A stretch of 64,000 nt of DNA from Corallococcus sp. AS-1-6. Lineage in GTDB: Bacteria > Myxococcota > Myxococcia > Myxococcales > Myxococcaceae. Positions within the stretch are counted from its first letter, which is position 1, and every line of letters starts with the position of its first letter. Of this stretch, positions 8,688 through 17,414 are shown piece after piece. Where the stretch lies: assembly GCF_020037015.1 (NCBI RefSeq), contig NZ_JAIQDE010000021.1, positions 1-64,000 of the forward strand, given 5' to 3'. The translations under genes and the position numbers were made by a program. Below the pieces are notes generated by a model that ran no database searches, had not been told where the DNA came from, and saw only the letters and a program-made list of their open reading frames with translations.

Positions 8688-9902
8688 GTGCAGAAGATCG
8701 GCTACCTGATTCCCGAGTTCCCCGGACAGACCCACATCTTCTTCTGGCGCGAGCTGCAGGCGCTGCAGGGGAAGGGCGTGTCGCCGGAGCTGGTGTCCAC
8801 CCGTCCGCCGCCCGCGCGCATCATCAGCCACAGTTGGGCGCGCGAGGCCATGTCGCGCACGGAGTACCTGGCGCCGCCGCCTCCGCTGGGCGTGCTGCGG
8901 GCCGCGCTGGAGATTGCCCGGGCCCTGCCCACGGGCTGGGCGCGGGTGCTGGCCTCCATCGCCCGGGCGGAGGGCCTGGACGCGAAGGGCCGCGCGCAGT
9001 TGGTGGCGTTCGCGGTGATGGGCGGCCGGCTGGCGTCGCTGGCGCGCGAGCGCGGCTGGACGCACGTGCACGTGCACTCCTGCGCCAACGCGGCGCACGT
9101 GGCCATGTTCGCGCACCTGTTGTCCGGGCTCACGTACAGCATGACGCTGCACGGGCCGCTGGACGACTACGGGCCGAACCAGCGGGAGAAGTGGCGGCAC
9201 GCGAAGTTCGCCTTCGTCATCACGAAGAAGCTGCTGGCCGAAGTGCGCCAGGAGCTGGCGGGGAGCCTGCCGGAGCGCATCGAGCTGGCGCCCATGGGCG
9301 TGGAGCTGTCGCGCTTCCAGCGCACGGTGCCCTACGAGCCGTGGTCCGGGGAGGGGCCCCTGCGGCTGTTCGCGTGCGGCCGGCTGAACCCGTGCAAGGG
9401 GCACGCGGACCTCATCGACGCGGTGGGGATGCTGCGCAAGAAGGGCATCGACGCGCGGCTGTCCATCGCGGGCGAGGACGAGGCGGGCGGCACCACGTAC
9501 CGCAAGGTGCTGGAGGCGAAGCTCGCGCAGGACGGCCTCACGGACGCGGTGACGCTCCTGGGCGCGGTGAGCGAGGACGTGGTGAAGGACGGCATCCAGC
9601 GCTCGCACCTGTTCGCGCTGGCGAGCCTCCAGGAGCCGCTGGGCGTGGCCATCATGGAGGCCATGGCCATGCGCGCGCCGGTGGTGGTGACGGGCGCGGG
9701 CGGCGTGAAGGAGCTGGTGGACGACGGCGTGGACGGCGTGCTGGTGCCGCCGCAGGCCCCCGCGGTGCTGGCGGAGAAGCTGGAGAAGCTGGCGCGCGAC
9801 CCCGCCGAGGCGGTGCGGCTGGGCGAGGCCGGCCGCCGCAAGGTGGAGGAGCAGTTCAGCAGCGAGCGCAGCGCGGACATGCTGGCGCGGATGCTCGCGT
9901 AG
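8688..9902 (+). CDS. epsE: EpsE-like family 4 glycosyltransferase
   Basis: 404 residues, GT-B fold. The C-terminal nucleotide-sugar half shows PLRLFACGRLNPCKGHADLI near residue 220, LSIAGEDEAGG, and the E-x7-E block EPLGVAIMEAMAMRAPVVVT near 317, standard for GT4. The start is the GTG at 8688 with GGAAGAGG directly upstream; the frame continues farther upstream but that part is low-quality protein. It is divergent from the epsD run and convergent with the next gene. The symbol follows the M. xanthus order and is less certain than the family. Confidence 0.85.
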   Translation: MQKIGYLIPEFPGQTHIFFWRELQALQGKGVSPELVSTRPPPARIISHSWAREAMSRTEYLAPPPPLGVLRAALEIARALPTGWARVLASIARAEGLDAKGRAQLVAFAVMGGRLASLARERGWTHVHVHSCANAAHVAMFAHLLSGLTYSMTLHGPLDDYGPNQREKWRHAKFAFVITKKLLAEVRQELAGSLPERIELAPMGVELSRFQRTVPYEPWSGEGPLRLFACGRLNPCKGHADLIDAVGMLRKKGIDARLSIAGEDEAGGTTYRKVLEAKLAQDGLTDAVTLLGAVSEDVVKDGIQRSHLFALASLQEPLGVAIMEAMAMRAPVVVTGAGGVKELVDDGVDGVLVPPQAPAVLAEKLEKLARDPAEAVRLGEAGRRKVEEQFSSERSADMLARMLA

Positions 9903-9905
9903 CCG

Positions 9906-10598
9906 TCAGCGCACGGCCTTCCAGAAGAACAGGGCGGTGGCGCGCTTGCTGCGCTTGTCGCCCTGTCCGAAGTACGCGGTCGCCGAGTGCACGAAGTCGG
10001 CCCGGTAGACGATGAGGCGGTTGAAGACGTTCTCCACCTCCACGTCCTGGGTCCACGCGTTGGCGGGCAGCTTCGTCACGCCGAAGGCCTGGGTGAGGTT
10101 GACGCAGCCGGGAGGGCAGGTGTTGCCGCCCAGGCCGCCGCCGGGCATGCGCAGCCGGTAGAAGGACGTGCCCACGTGCTTCACGGGCGGCTTGGGGTGC
10201 AGGTAGATGACGCCCGCGAAGTCGCACAGCGCCAGCGAGTCCACGTGCGGCTTCGCGGTGGACTCCTTCTCCCCCACGAGCTGCACGTGGTTGTGGGACA
10301 GCGAGCCCTGCGCCGGGGCCTCCTGCTTGAGGGCGCGCACGCCGGTCTGTGCGCAGATCCATTGCTCGATGGGGGCCAGCTCCGCGGGGGTGAGCGCGTG
10401 GGGCGCGCGGATGCCGGGCCAGATTTCGGGCTTCCACGGGGCGCCCAGGGTCCAGTCCTCGCGGGCCAGGTTGCGCTCGTAGACCTCCAGCGCGTTGGGC
10501 AGGGCGTTGTCCTTGATCCAGTAGTCCCGTCCCAGCTTCGGCTTCCGGTAGGGGAGCACGTCGCGGACGGCCGACTCCGGGCGCCGTGTGTCGAGCAT
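9906..10598 (-). CDS. DUF6445-like 2-oxoglutarate/Fe(II) oxygenase-fold protein
   Basis: 230 residues. A possible iron-binding facial triad is seen: KPHVDSLALCDFAGVIYLHP around residue 118 (His-x-Asp) and NRLIVYRADFVHSATAYFG around 200 (distal His). A PPGCVNLTQAFG segment lies between. This matches my memory of DUF6445, a family of putative 2OG-Fe(II) hydroxylases. It ends 3 bp from the epsE stop (convergent). It may modify a polysaccharide or peptide; the substrate is unknown. Confidence 0.72.
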   Translation of the reverse strand: MLDTRRPESAVRDVLPYRKPKLGRDYWIKDNALPNALEVYERNLAREDWTLGAPWKPEIWPGIRAPHALTPAELAPIEQWICAQTGVRALKQEAPAQGSLSHNHVQLVGEKESTAKPHVDSLALCDFAGVIYLHPKPPVKHVGTSFYRLRMPGGGLGGNTCPPGCVNLTQAFGVTKLPANAWTQDVEVENVFNRLIVYRADFVHSATAYFGQGDKRSKRATALFFWKAVR

Positions 10599-10991
10599 GG
10601 AGGGCGTGTCAGCAAGAACCCTGCCGTGTCTTCACCGGTGTTTCACACAACGGGCCGGGGCGTTCTGCCCCATCCCACCGGGGGACTCGCCACACCGGGG
10701 CGTTTTGCCCCGGGGTCAATCACCCCGGAGGGCCTTCGTCGTGCGCCTTCGCCGGGGATGACGACTGCTGATCACCCCGGTGTGCTTCTGTCGGAAACCC
10801 AGGCGCACCTGCCCTGGATGGACACCCGAAAGACAGACAGTGGATGCATTCGGGACGTTGGAGGTGGAAATCGCCGGGTGGGATGGGATTTCCAGACACT
10901 CTGGGTAATTCATGGATAGTTTGCTCTGTCCGGCTTGGCTGGCTTGGTCATGATGGCCCTGCACGGAAACAGGGCTCGGGGGGGCACTTCC
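10599..10991. other. Intergenic region with several GC-rich inverted repeats
   Basis: No gene seen. Two near-identical 15-bp palindromes, GGGGCGTTCTGCCCC (10657-10671) and GGGGCGTTTTGCCCC (10697-10711), start 40 bp apart. They are followed by GGGGTCAATCACCCC (10712-10726) and a wider pair CCGGGG/CCCCGG (10752-10757 and 10775-10780). The part nearest the sigma-factor gene is AT-richer and probably holds its promoter. Confidence 0.5.
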
Positions 10992-11543
10992 ATGGCTGAC
11001 AAAGAGATGCAGACGTTCGCGGCGCTGGTCATCCAGTTCCGCTCAGGGCTCTTGAAGCACGCCCAGCGCATCCTGGGGAACGCGGCGGACGCGGAGGACC
11101 TGGTGCAGCACGCGCTGGACGAGGCGTGGAAGGAGCGGCTGCACCTCCAGGGGCCGGAGGCCTTCCGGGCGTGGACGGGGCGGGTCATCAACACGCGGGC
11201 CATCAGCCTCTTGCGCCACCACCGCGCGGAGCAGCGCAAGGCGGTGAACGCGGGCTGGGTGACGGTGCTGGCGGACGACCCCGAGGAGGTGGAGGCCGGC
11301 GAGCTCTGGACGTTCATCCAGGAGAAGGACCTGCGCGAAGCGGTGGCGCGCCTCCCGCCGCAGCAGCGGGAGGTCTTCCACCTGCGAGCGCAGGGGCGCT
11401 CCTACGTGAGCATCGGCGCCCAGGTGGGCCGCTCCACGGGCACGGTGGGCTGGTGGCTGCACCAGGTGCGCGAACAACTGCGCGAGCGGCTCCAGCCCAT
11501 CGCGGAGGAGCGCCGGCTCTCCTCCGTGGGGACGTGGCACTGA
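10992..11543 (+). CDS. ECF-type RNA polymerase sigma factor
   Basis: 183 residues. Region 2 is visible at about residues 14-45 (LLKHAQRILGNAADAEDLVQ), region 4 at about 117-165 (RLPPQQREVFHLRAQGRSYV, then a helix-turn-helix ending in GTVGWWLHQVREQLRE). No anti-sigma gene lies next to it. ATG 10992 is favoured because MADKEMQTF leads straight into region 2; an in-frame ATG at 10935 exists. Its regulon cannot be read from the window; the palindromes upstream are candidates for control sites. Confidence 0.85.
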   Translation: MADKEMQTFAALVIQFRSGLLKHAQRILGNAADAEDLVQHALDEAWKERLHLQGPEAFRAWTGRVINTRAISLLRHHRAEQRKAVNAGWVTVLADDPEEVEAGELWTFIQEKDLREAVARLPPQQREVFHLRAQGRSYVSIGAQVGRSTGTVGWWLHQVREQLRERLQPIAEERRLSSVGTWH

Positions 11544-11651
11544 GTCCCTCGAAAGGGGGATGACGGGTCCCTCTTCAGGGGCATGGTTCGCGAGCCAGAC
11601 CCTGGGTTGAGTCGGTGTTCCTCACTTCGAGGATCACCGGTAGGGCTCCCC

Positions 11652-13205
11652 ATGAATCTGACGGTCTACCTGCTTCGCGACGTCGTCTCTGAACTCGGCC
11701 AGCTTCAGCGCAAAGAGGGGTATCGTGAACTGAAGCCCAACGAGGCGCTCCCGTTCCCCTGTGTCGCGTGGGTCCAGGCCAGCAGGTCGACTCCGCCCAA
11801 ATGGATGCCCTGGCTGGGGACGGCCTTCGACCTGGAAGACCTCCGGTTGAAGAACCAGTCCAACGCTTTTGTGATGTTCCTCCAGGTGGACGGGCGCGTC
11901 TTCGCGCTCACGTTCGGATTCGGGCTGGGGGCCATCGATCGGAAGCTCATTGAGCCGGACTTCGGGCTCAAAGTGGTCCTCAACGAAGTGGACCCCGACG
12001 CGCTGGACATGGTGGACACCCGCCGGGTGGACCGGGTGAGCCGTCAGCGCCGGACGCACCTCAACGCGGGGCGGAACGTGGGCGAGTTCGACATCAGCAC
12101 GGAGCTGGATTGGCTCCAGAAGGTCAGCGGCCGCCCGCTTTCCACCGCGCTGACGAAGAAGATGGTAGGGGCGGACTCCCTCAAGCTGTCCATGAAGTGC
12201 ACGGTCGAGGAACTGGGGGCGCACTGCCAGACGTTCCTCACGCAGTACCGGAAGACGCAGTACAAGAAGCACTTCGGCTTCATCGACTACCTTCGGCCGC
12301 TCAAGGCGCGGAACCCGCTCATCCCCGTACTGGAAGAGCACCTGGTGGGGCTCTTGAAGGACCGCTCGCACGAGGAACTCGCCGTGGCGTTCCCGGAGAT
12401 GCCGGACGAGCGCATCACCCGGTGGCGGCTGTCGCAGGGGCATCAGTCCCAGGAGTTCGAGGACCTGGACATCGAAGGGGTCTACGACTTCCTGGAGGCT
12501 CATCCCGAAATCCAGCGGGATCCCCAGAAGATCCGTGTGCGGGGCTTGAACGACGATGGGGAGGTCCTGACGTCGAACGACAACCTCCACCGGTACCTGG
12601 TGGCCCAGGTGGAGCACGCCCACGCGACCTATGTGCTGTCCCTGGGACAATGGTTCCGCGTCGACACGGACTACATCTCGAAGGTGCGTGAGCGCGTGCG
12701 ACAAATCGCTGACGTCACGGCGAAGTTGCAGCTCCCGAAGTGGAGCCAGACCTTCAAGAAGGAGGGGGCGTACAACAAGCACGTGGGCAAGACGAAGAAC
12801 TGGCTGGTGCTGGACGCGAAGCCCTTCTACCCGGATGGCCACACAGGGAAGATGGAGGTCTGCGACCTGCTGAGCCCCAACAGGGACTTCATCCATGTGA
12901 AGAGCATGAAGGACTCCGCCACGCTGAGCCACCTGTTCGGCCAGGGCAGCGTGTCCGCGCGCCTGTTCCGCTCAGTGCCCGCGCATGCGGACAAGGTCCG
13001 GAAGTTCTTCCATGACCACTACGGGAGCGCGAAGGACTTCGACGGGATGAAGGGCTCGCCGCGCGTTGTCTATGCCATCGCGACCCGGAAGCAGGGGGCG
13101 CTTGCGGACACACTCTTCTTCTTCAGCGTCGTCAATCTGCTGGAGCACGTGAAGACCGTTCGTCTCGCGGGCTTCGACGTCGCGCTATGCCGGATTGAAC
13201 GGTAG
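11652..13205 (+). CDS. TIGR04141 / DUF6119-family sporadically distributed protein
   Basis: 517 residues, no signal peptide or membrane span. The N-terminus (MNLTVYLLRDVV) and blocks such as VFALTFGFGLGAIDRKLIEP, KTKNWLVLDAKPFYP and LLSPNRDFIHVKSMKDSATL match my memory of TIGR04141, a patchily distributed family often found near restriction and other defence genes. GC content looks lower than in the flanking eps genes, suggesting transfer. No obvious partner gene: the neighbours are an ECF sigma factor and, beyond a terminator, an MscS channel. Activity unknown. Confidence 0.78.
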   Translation: MNLTVYLLRDVVSELGQLQRKEGYRELKPNEALPFPCVAWVQASRSTPPKWMPWLGTAFDLEDLRLKNQSNAFVMFLQVDGRVFALTFGFGLGAIDRKLIEPDFGLKVVLNEVDPDALDMVDTRRVDRVSRQRRTHLNAGRNVGEFDISTELDWLQKVSGRPLSTALTKKMVGADSLKLSMKCTVEELGAHCQTFLTQYRKTQYKKHFGFIDYLRPLKARNPLIPVLEEHLVGLLKDRSHEELAVAFPEMPDERITRWRLSQGHQSQEFEDLDIEGVYDFLEAHPEIQRDPQKIRVRGLNDDGEVLTSNDNLHRYLVAQVEHAHATYVLSLGQWFRVDTDYISKVRERVRQIADVTAKLQLPKWSQTFKKEGAYNKHVGKTKNWLVLDAKPFYPDGHTGKMEVCDLLSPNRDFIHVKSMKDSATLSHLFGQGSVSARLFRSVPAHADKVRKFFHDHYGSAKDFDGMKGSPRVVYAIATRKQGALADTLFFFSVVNLLEHVKTVRLAGFDVALCRIER

Positions 13206-13209
13206 GGAC

Positions 13210-13236
13210 ACACGCTCCTGGGCCGCGGGAGCGTGC
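13210..13236. terminator. Bidirectional hairpin between convergent genes
   Basis: A perfect 8-bp stem CACGCTCC/GGAGCGTG with a 9-nt GC-rich loop, extendable by mismatched flanks, centred between the convergent stops at 13205 and 13256. Confidence 0.5.
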
Positions 13237-13255
13237 GCCTGCTCCAAACTTCAAT

Positions 13256-14902
13256 TCAGCGCTGCGGTTCCACCCGGGCCTTGTTGCCCGCATGCGCGGC
13301 CAGCAGCGCCGGTCCCGCGGCCTTCTCCTCCGGGAAGGGCAGGGGCGTGGCCTCCGCGCGCAGCAGCGGCAGTCCGTGCGGCTGGGCCTGGAGGTAGGCC
13401 ACCAGCTTCTCTCGCACCAGGCAGCGCAGGTCGAAGGCCTTGCCGGAGTCCGCCGCGCTCACCAGGGCGCGCAGCTTCATGGTGCGCTCGCTCAGGTCCG
13501 TCACCTGGAGCCCCTGCACCTTTCCGTCCCACAGCCCCTTGGACTCCTGCTCCAGGATGCGCTTGAGCTCCGCGCGCACCGCCGGCACGTCCGTGCGGAA
13601 GTCCACGTACAGCTCCGCCGTGCCCAATATCTCCGGCGACACCTTGCTCCAGTTCTGGAACGGCTTCTCCAGGAACTGCGTGATGGGGATGACCAGCCGG
13701 CGCAGGTCCCACACCTTCACCACGACGTAGGTGAGGGTGATCTCCTCGATCCACCCCCACTCGTTCTCGATGATGACCGTGTCGCCAATGCGCATGGGCT
13801 GCGTGATGGACAACTGGATGCCCGCGAACAGCGTGGACAGCGACTTCTGCGCGGCCAGGCCAATGGCCAGACCCGCGATGCCCGCGGACGCCAGCAGCGA
13901 CACGCCCACGTTGCGCACCGCCTCGAACTGGAGGAGCAACAGCGACGCGGCCACCAGCACCACCGCCACCTCCACCACGCGCCGCAGGATGGCCAACTGC
14001 GTGCGCAGCCCGCGCACCCGCGCCACGTCCGTGCCCTCCGGCGACTTCGCGACCTTGTCCTCCAGGAAGCGCGCGGCCCGGGTGAGGAAGCGCAGCACGA
14101 ACAGCGCCACCGCCACGATGATCACCGAGCGCGCCGCCAGGTCCACCGTCTCCTGCGCGGGCGGAGGCAGCTTGAGGAAGCGCGCCCCCGCCGCCGCCAG
14201 CATGCCCGCCAGCACGAAGCGGATGCTCCCCTTGCCCGCGGCCAGCAGCTCGTCATCCCAGCCGGACTTCGTCAGCCCCGCGGCCCGGGCACCCACCCGC
14301 AGCGCCACCGCCTCCACCAGCCGCCCCATCGCCCACGCCCCCACGAGCACGACCCCCAACCCCAGCCACTGCCACGTCTCCAGCACCCACAGCGGGCGCG
14401 TGAAGAACACCGGCGGCAGCATCTCCAGCAGCGGCGACCCGTGCTCCTGGAACAGCGTGTCGATGGCGCCCACCGTGTCCGCGCTGAAGACCCACACCGG
14501 GCCCCCTTCCGCGTCCACCCGCTCCAGCACGATGTCCTGGGGGCCTCGCGACGTGGCCACCTGGCCCAGCACCTCGCGGCGCGCGCGCTCCCCGGGGCCC
14601 GCCGGCTCCCTGCCGATGCGCGCGAAGTCCAGCCACAGCGTCCGGTCCATCACCACCACCAGCCGCCGCGCCAGCTTCAGCCCCTCCTCCGCCTGCGTCT
14701 CCGGAGGCAGCCGCGACAGGTCCAGGTAGTGCGGCGCCCGCAACCCGTCCCGGGCATGCGCCGCGTCCAGGAACCCCGCCGCCGTCGCCGTGGGCGTGCT
14801 CCGGTCCACCTCCGGCGGAGGCGGAGGCAGCCCCGCGTTCAACGCGAAGGCCCCCACCGGCCCCAACAGCAGCAACACCCACAGCGGCACGAAACGGCGC
14901 AC
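13256..14902 (-). CDS. MscS-family mechanosensitive channel
   Basis: 548 residues. Signal peptide or first membrane segment at the start, a soluble periplasmic domain of about 165 residues, then four or five membrane segments (WLGLGVVLVGAWAMG, SIRFVLAGMLAAAGA, SVIIVAVALFVLRF, VVEVAVVLVAASLLLL). The pore helix SLLASAGIAGLAIGLAAQKS and the following beta domain (MRIGDTVIIENEWGWIEEIT) identify MscS. It should release solutes under hypo-osmotic stress. The start is GTG 14902, with GGAGAG six bases upstream; an ATG at 14941 gives a poorer N-terminus. Confidence 0.9.
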   Translation of the reverse strand: MRRFVPLWVLLLLGPVGAFALNAGLPPPPPEVDRSTPTATAAGFLDAAHARDGLRAPHYLDLSRLPPETQAEEGLKLARRLVVVMDRTLWLDFARIGREPAGPGERARREVLGQVATSRGPQDIVLERVDAEGGPVWVFSADTVGAIDTLFQEHGSPLLEMLPPVFFTRPLWVLETWQWLGLGVVLVGAWAMGRLVEAVALRVGARAAGLTKSGWDDELLAAGKGSIRFVLAGMLAAAGARFLKLPPPAQETVDLAARSVIIVAVALFVLRFLTRAARFLEDKVAKSPEGTDVARVRGLRTQLAILRRVVEVAVVLVAASLLLLQFEAVRNVGVSLLASAGIAGLAIGLAAQKSLSTLFAGIQLSITQPMRIGDTVIIENEWGWIEEITLTYVVVKVWDLRRLVIPITQFLEKPFQNWSKVSPEILGTAELYVDFRTDVPAVRAELKRILEQESKGLWDGKVQGLQVTDLSERTMKLRALVSAADSGKAFDLRCLVREKLVAYLQAQPHGLPLLRAEATPLPFPEEKAAGPALLAAHAGNKARVEPQR

Positions 14903-15064
14903 GGCACTCTCCTGATTTGTATGTAATTTGAGAACAAACAATCACCCCGGGCGGGGGCTGTCCAGCGGGGATGACGCGGACGGCCAAGGCCCGGACGCGG
15001 TGCGGACGGGCGGGAGGGCGACGGCCCTGTCGCGTCATGGCGTCATGGTAGGTTTCGCACCTCC

Positions 15065-16225
15065 ATGTCTGCTCCTGCTTCGTCGCTCAAGGCCGTCATC
15101 GCCGCGCTGTCCGGCAATGTGTTGGTCACGCTCATCAAGTTCATCGCCTTCTTCCTGTCGGGGTCGGGGGCGATGTTGTCGGAGGCGATCCACTCGGCGG
15201 CGGATACGGGCAACCAGGTGTTGTTGTTCCTGGGGTTGAAGCGGGCGGCGCGCGTGGAGGACGACTCGCACCCGTACGGCTACGGAGGCGAGCGCTTCAT
15301 CTTCGGCATCCTGTCCGCGTCCGGCATCTTCTTCGTGGGCTGCGGCGTGACGGTCTACCACGGCATCCAGTCGCTGCTGCACCCGCACGTGGCGGAGACG
15401 GGGCCGGTGACGTTCGCGGTGCTGGGGTTGTCGTTCCTCATCGAGGGCGGCGTGTTGTTGTTCGCGGTGCGGGGGCTGCTGACGCAGGCGGCGGGCGAGC
15501 CCTTCTTCCGCTTCGTGCGGACGAAGGCCGACCCGGCGTCGGTGGCCATCCTGTTGGAGGACGGCGCGGCGGTGCTGGGCCTGGTGCTGGCGACGGCGGG
15601 CATCGGGCTGGCGCACGTGACGGGCAACCCGGTGTGGGACGCGCTGGCGTCGCTCACGGTGGGGGTGTTGCTGGGGCTCATCGCGCTGTACCTGATGGTG
15701 GAGAACCGGGAGCTGTTGCTGGGCCGGTCGGTGCCCTCGGACGTGGAGCAGCGCTTCGAGGACCTGCTGCGCGCGCGCGCAAGCCTGGCGGACCTGCACG
15801 ACGTGAAGACGCGGCAGCTCACGCCGGAGTCCTACCAGTTCAAGGCGGAGCTGCGCTTCAGCGAGAGCTTCGTGGCGGCCCGGCTGGCGGAGGCCCTGCC
15901 CGCGCAGGGGCTGCCCCCGGTGGGAGCGGAGCGGGAGCGCGCGTTGACGGACGCGGCCCGGCACCTCATCCGCACGCTGAGCGAGGAGATCGACGCCATC
16001 GAAGCGGAGGTCCGCCGCGCCATCCCGCAGGCGAAGCACATCGACCTGGAGCTGGAGCACCTGACCGCCGCCGCCGCCGAGGCCGCGGAGCTCCGCGCCC
16101 GGGTGAGCCTGGGAGGACCGCTGGGGTCAGCTAAGCCATTGGACCCTGAACGTCCAATTCGACAGGGCAAGTCTGGCTTGCTTCCTCAAGAGGACACGGG
16201 CTTCATCACTCCCGTGGAGGAATAG
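15065..16225 (+). CDS. Cation diffusion facilitator (CDF) family transporter
   Basis: 386 residues with six membrane segments in the first 220. Family marks: HSAADTGNQVLLFLGL in TM2 (HxxxD), HPYGYGGERF after it, LLEDGAAVLGL in TM5 and VWDALASLTVGVLLG in TM6. The C-terminal cytoplasmic domain has a helical extension (LIRTLSEEIDAIEAEVRRAI). It would export divalent metals such as Zn, Mn or Fe in exchange for protons; the metal cannot be read. The TM5 motif departs from the classical HxxxD, which may affect selectivity. The next gene starts immediately after its stop. Confidence 0.88.
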   Translation: MSAPASSLKAVIAALSGNVLVTLIKFIAFFLSGSGAMLSEAIHSAADTGNQVLLFLGLKRAARVEDDSHPYGYGGERFIFGILSASGIFFVGCGVTVYHGIQSLLHPHVAETGPVTFAVLGLSFLIEGGVLLFAVRGLLTQAAGEPFFRFVRTKADPASVAILLEDGAAVLGLVLATAGIGLAHVTGNPVWDALASLTVGVLLGLIALYLMVENRELLLGRSVPSDVEQRFEDLLRARASLADLHDVKTRQLTPESYQFKAELRFSESFVAARLAEALPAQGLPPVGAERERALTDAARHLIRTLSEEIDAIEAEVRRAIPQAKHIDLELEHLTAAAAEAAELRARVSLGGPLGSAKPLDPERPIRQGKSGLLPQEDTGFITPVEE

Positions 16226-16675
16226 ATGGGGCGCCAGGGGTCGTCAGGGCTGTTCGTGAAACGCGGGCTCGTGGCGCTGCTGGCGTTGCCCCTCTGCGGC
16301 TGCGTCCTCTTCGGGCGGCCCATCCGCCCGCCGCGCGCCTCCGACGCGGAGATGGCCCGCTTCCAGTTCCCGTTGGATCTGCCCGCGGACGGGCGCGCGC
16401 AGACGCCCGCCCTGGTGGCGGTGGCGACGCAGTTGGCGATGGATGACTTCCGACCGCTGGACCTCAAGCCACACAAGGGCGCGACCGCGGACGAGCTGTG
16501 CCTCTACCGGCGGGACTCCTTCGACGTGTGGACGTCGCCCGGCCCGGAGGGCGTGATGTTCGTGCGCTTCGTGCCCCGGCAGGATGCCTGCAACTCCGAA
16601 GGGCCCGTGACGGACGCGAGCGCCACGTACGCCATCGACACGCGCCAGTGGCGCATCCTCGGCATCCAGCGCTGA
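16226..16675 (+). CDS. Small lipoprotein of unknown function
   Basis: 149 residues. A lipobox (LLALPLCGC, Cys near residue 27) follows a short basic segment, so it is probably lipidated. No recognised domain; the mature part is acidic and globular with two further cysteines. ATG 16226 follows GGAGG by five bases and abuts the CDF stop, so the two are likely co-transcribed. Confidence 0.72.
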   Translation: MGRQGSSGLFVKRGLVALLALPLCGCVLFGRPIRPPRASDAEMARFQFPLDLPADGRAQTPALVAVATQLAMDDFRPLDLKPHKGATADELCLYRRDSFDVWTSPGPEGVMFVRFVPRQDACNSEGPVTDASATYAIDTRQWRILGIQR

Positions 16676-16709
16676 CTCCCTGGTCGCCTGACCGTGGAGA
16701 ACAGGCTCG

Positions 16710-17414
16710 TCACCGGAGGATCGCGGCATCTTCAGGCCGGATACGCCCCTGGCGACGCATCTCTCGGACCAGGAATGGGGCTCGCCTTTCAAGGAACCAC
16801 AGCGGGAGCGGCTGAGAAGGTACTTGGGGCCTCCAGTAGGCCTCGAACCAGGTGCGATGGGTGTTGCTGACATCCCTTGAGGCGAGCCCCAAGCGGGTGA
16901 TGGTGGCATCCACCTGTTGCTTCAACGGCTCCTCAAGGCCTTCCGCCGCTTCGACCTGGAAGGTGGCCAGATTGAGCGTGAACCAGCCGTCCTGGATGAA
17001 GAAGGGGTCGAGTACATCCGGGAACTGGTTCTTGGCCGCATTCATCAGCGAGCACGCCAGCCGGTAGTTGTCCCACTCGTAGGCCTGCGGCGCCCCCGTG
17101 CGTGAAAGGGCGACGAAGTGGTCGACCGTGGGCCCGCAGAGGGGCTCCATGTAGAAGCACGAATAGGCGCAGATGCCTCGATAGGCATCGTGCATGGCAT
17201 CGAGCGCCCGCGTCCAATAGGGGTAGTCGCGCAGATCGTCGTGCGTCAGGTCCTCGACCCGGGATGCCCGTTGTTGAATGCGTGGCCCTGGGCGCGTGAC
17301 CGTTGGAGATTGGCCAGTAAGTTCGGCCAGTGCGCTAAGCCCCGGCTGGCGCACCCGGTTGTCGAAGTCGAAGCCGGGCGGTCGCGGTTCGGGTTGTTTC
17401 TCGACCCGGATCAT
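16710..17414 (-). CDS. HNH-endonuclease-like protein, partner of the adjacent ATPase (PtuB-like)
   Basis: 234 residues. The central region has an HNH/zinc-finger layout: C82-x3-C86 and C93, VDHF with His99, then YEWDNYRLACSLMNAAKNQF (Asn116, Asn125, Lys128). The pattern cysteines - (V/I)(D/E)HF - Y.W.NYRLAC...N..K is that of HNH proteins paired with ATPases, such as Septu PtuB and TIGR02646 proteins. The start ATG 17414 overlaps the ATPase stop (ATGA). I infer a nuclease effector gated by the ATPase; phage defence is likely but unproven. Confidence 0.75.
   Translation of the reverse strand: MIRVEKQPEPRPPGFDFDNRVRQPGLSALAELTGQSPTVTRPGPRIQQRASRVEDLTHDDLRDYPYWTRALDAMHDAYRGICAYSCFYMEPLCGPTVDHFVALSRTGAPQAYEWDNYRLACSLMNAAKNQFPDVLDPFFIQDGWFTLNLATFQVEAAEGLEEPLKQQVDATITRLGLASRDVSNTHRTWFEAYWRPQVPSQPLPLWFLERRAPFLVREMRRQGRIRPEDAAILR

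Noticed and set aside
13292-14926. 544-residue plus-strand frame opposite the MscS gene
   Set aside because: Arg/His/Gln-rich shadow protein; the opposite strand encodes a clear MscS channel.
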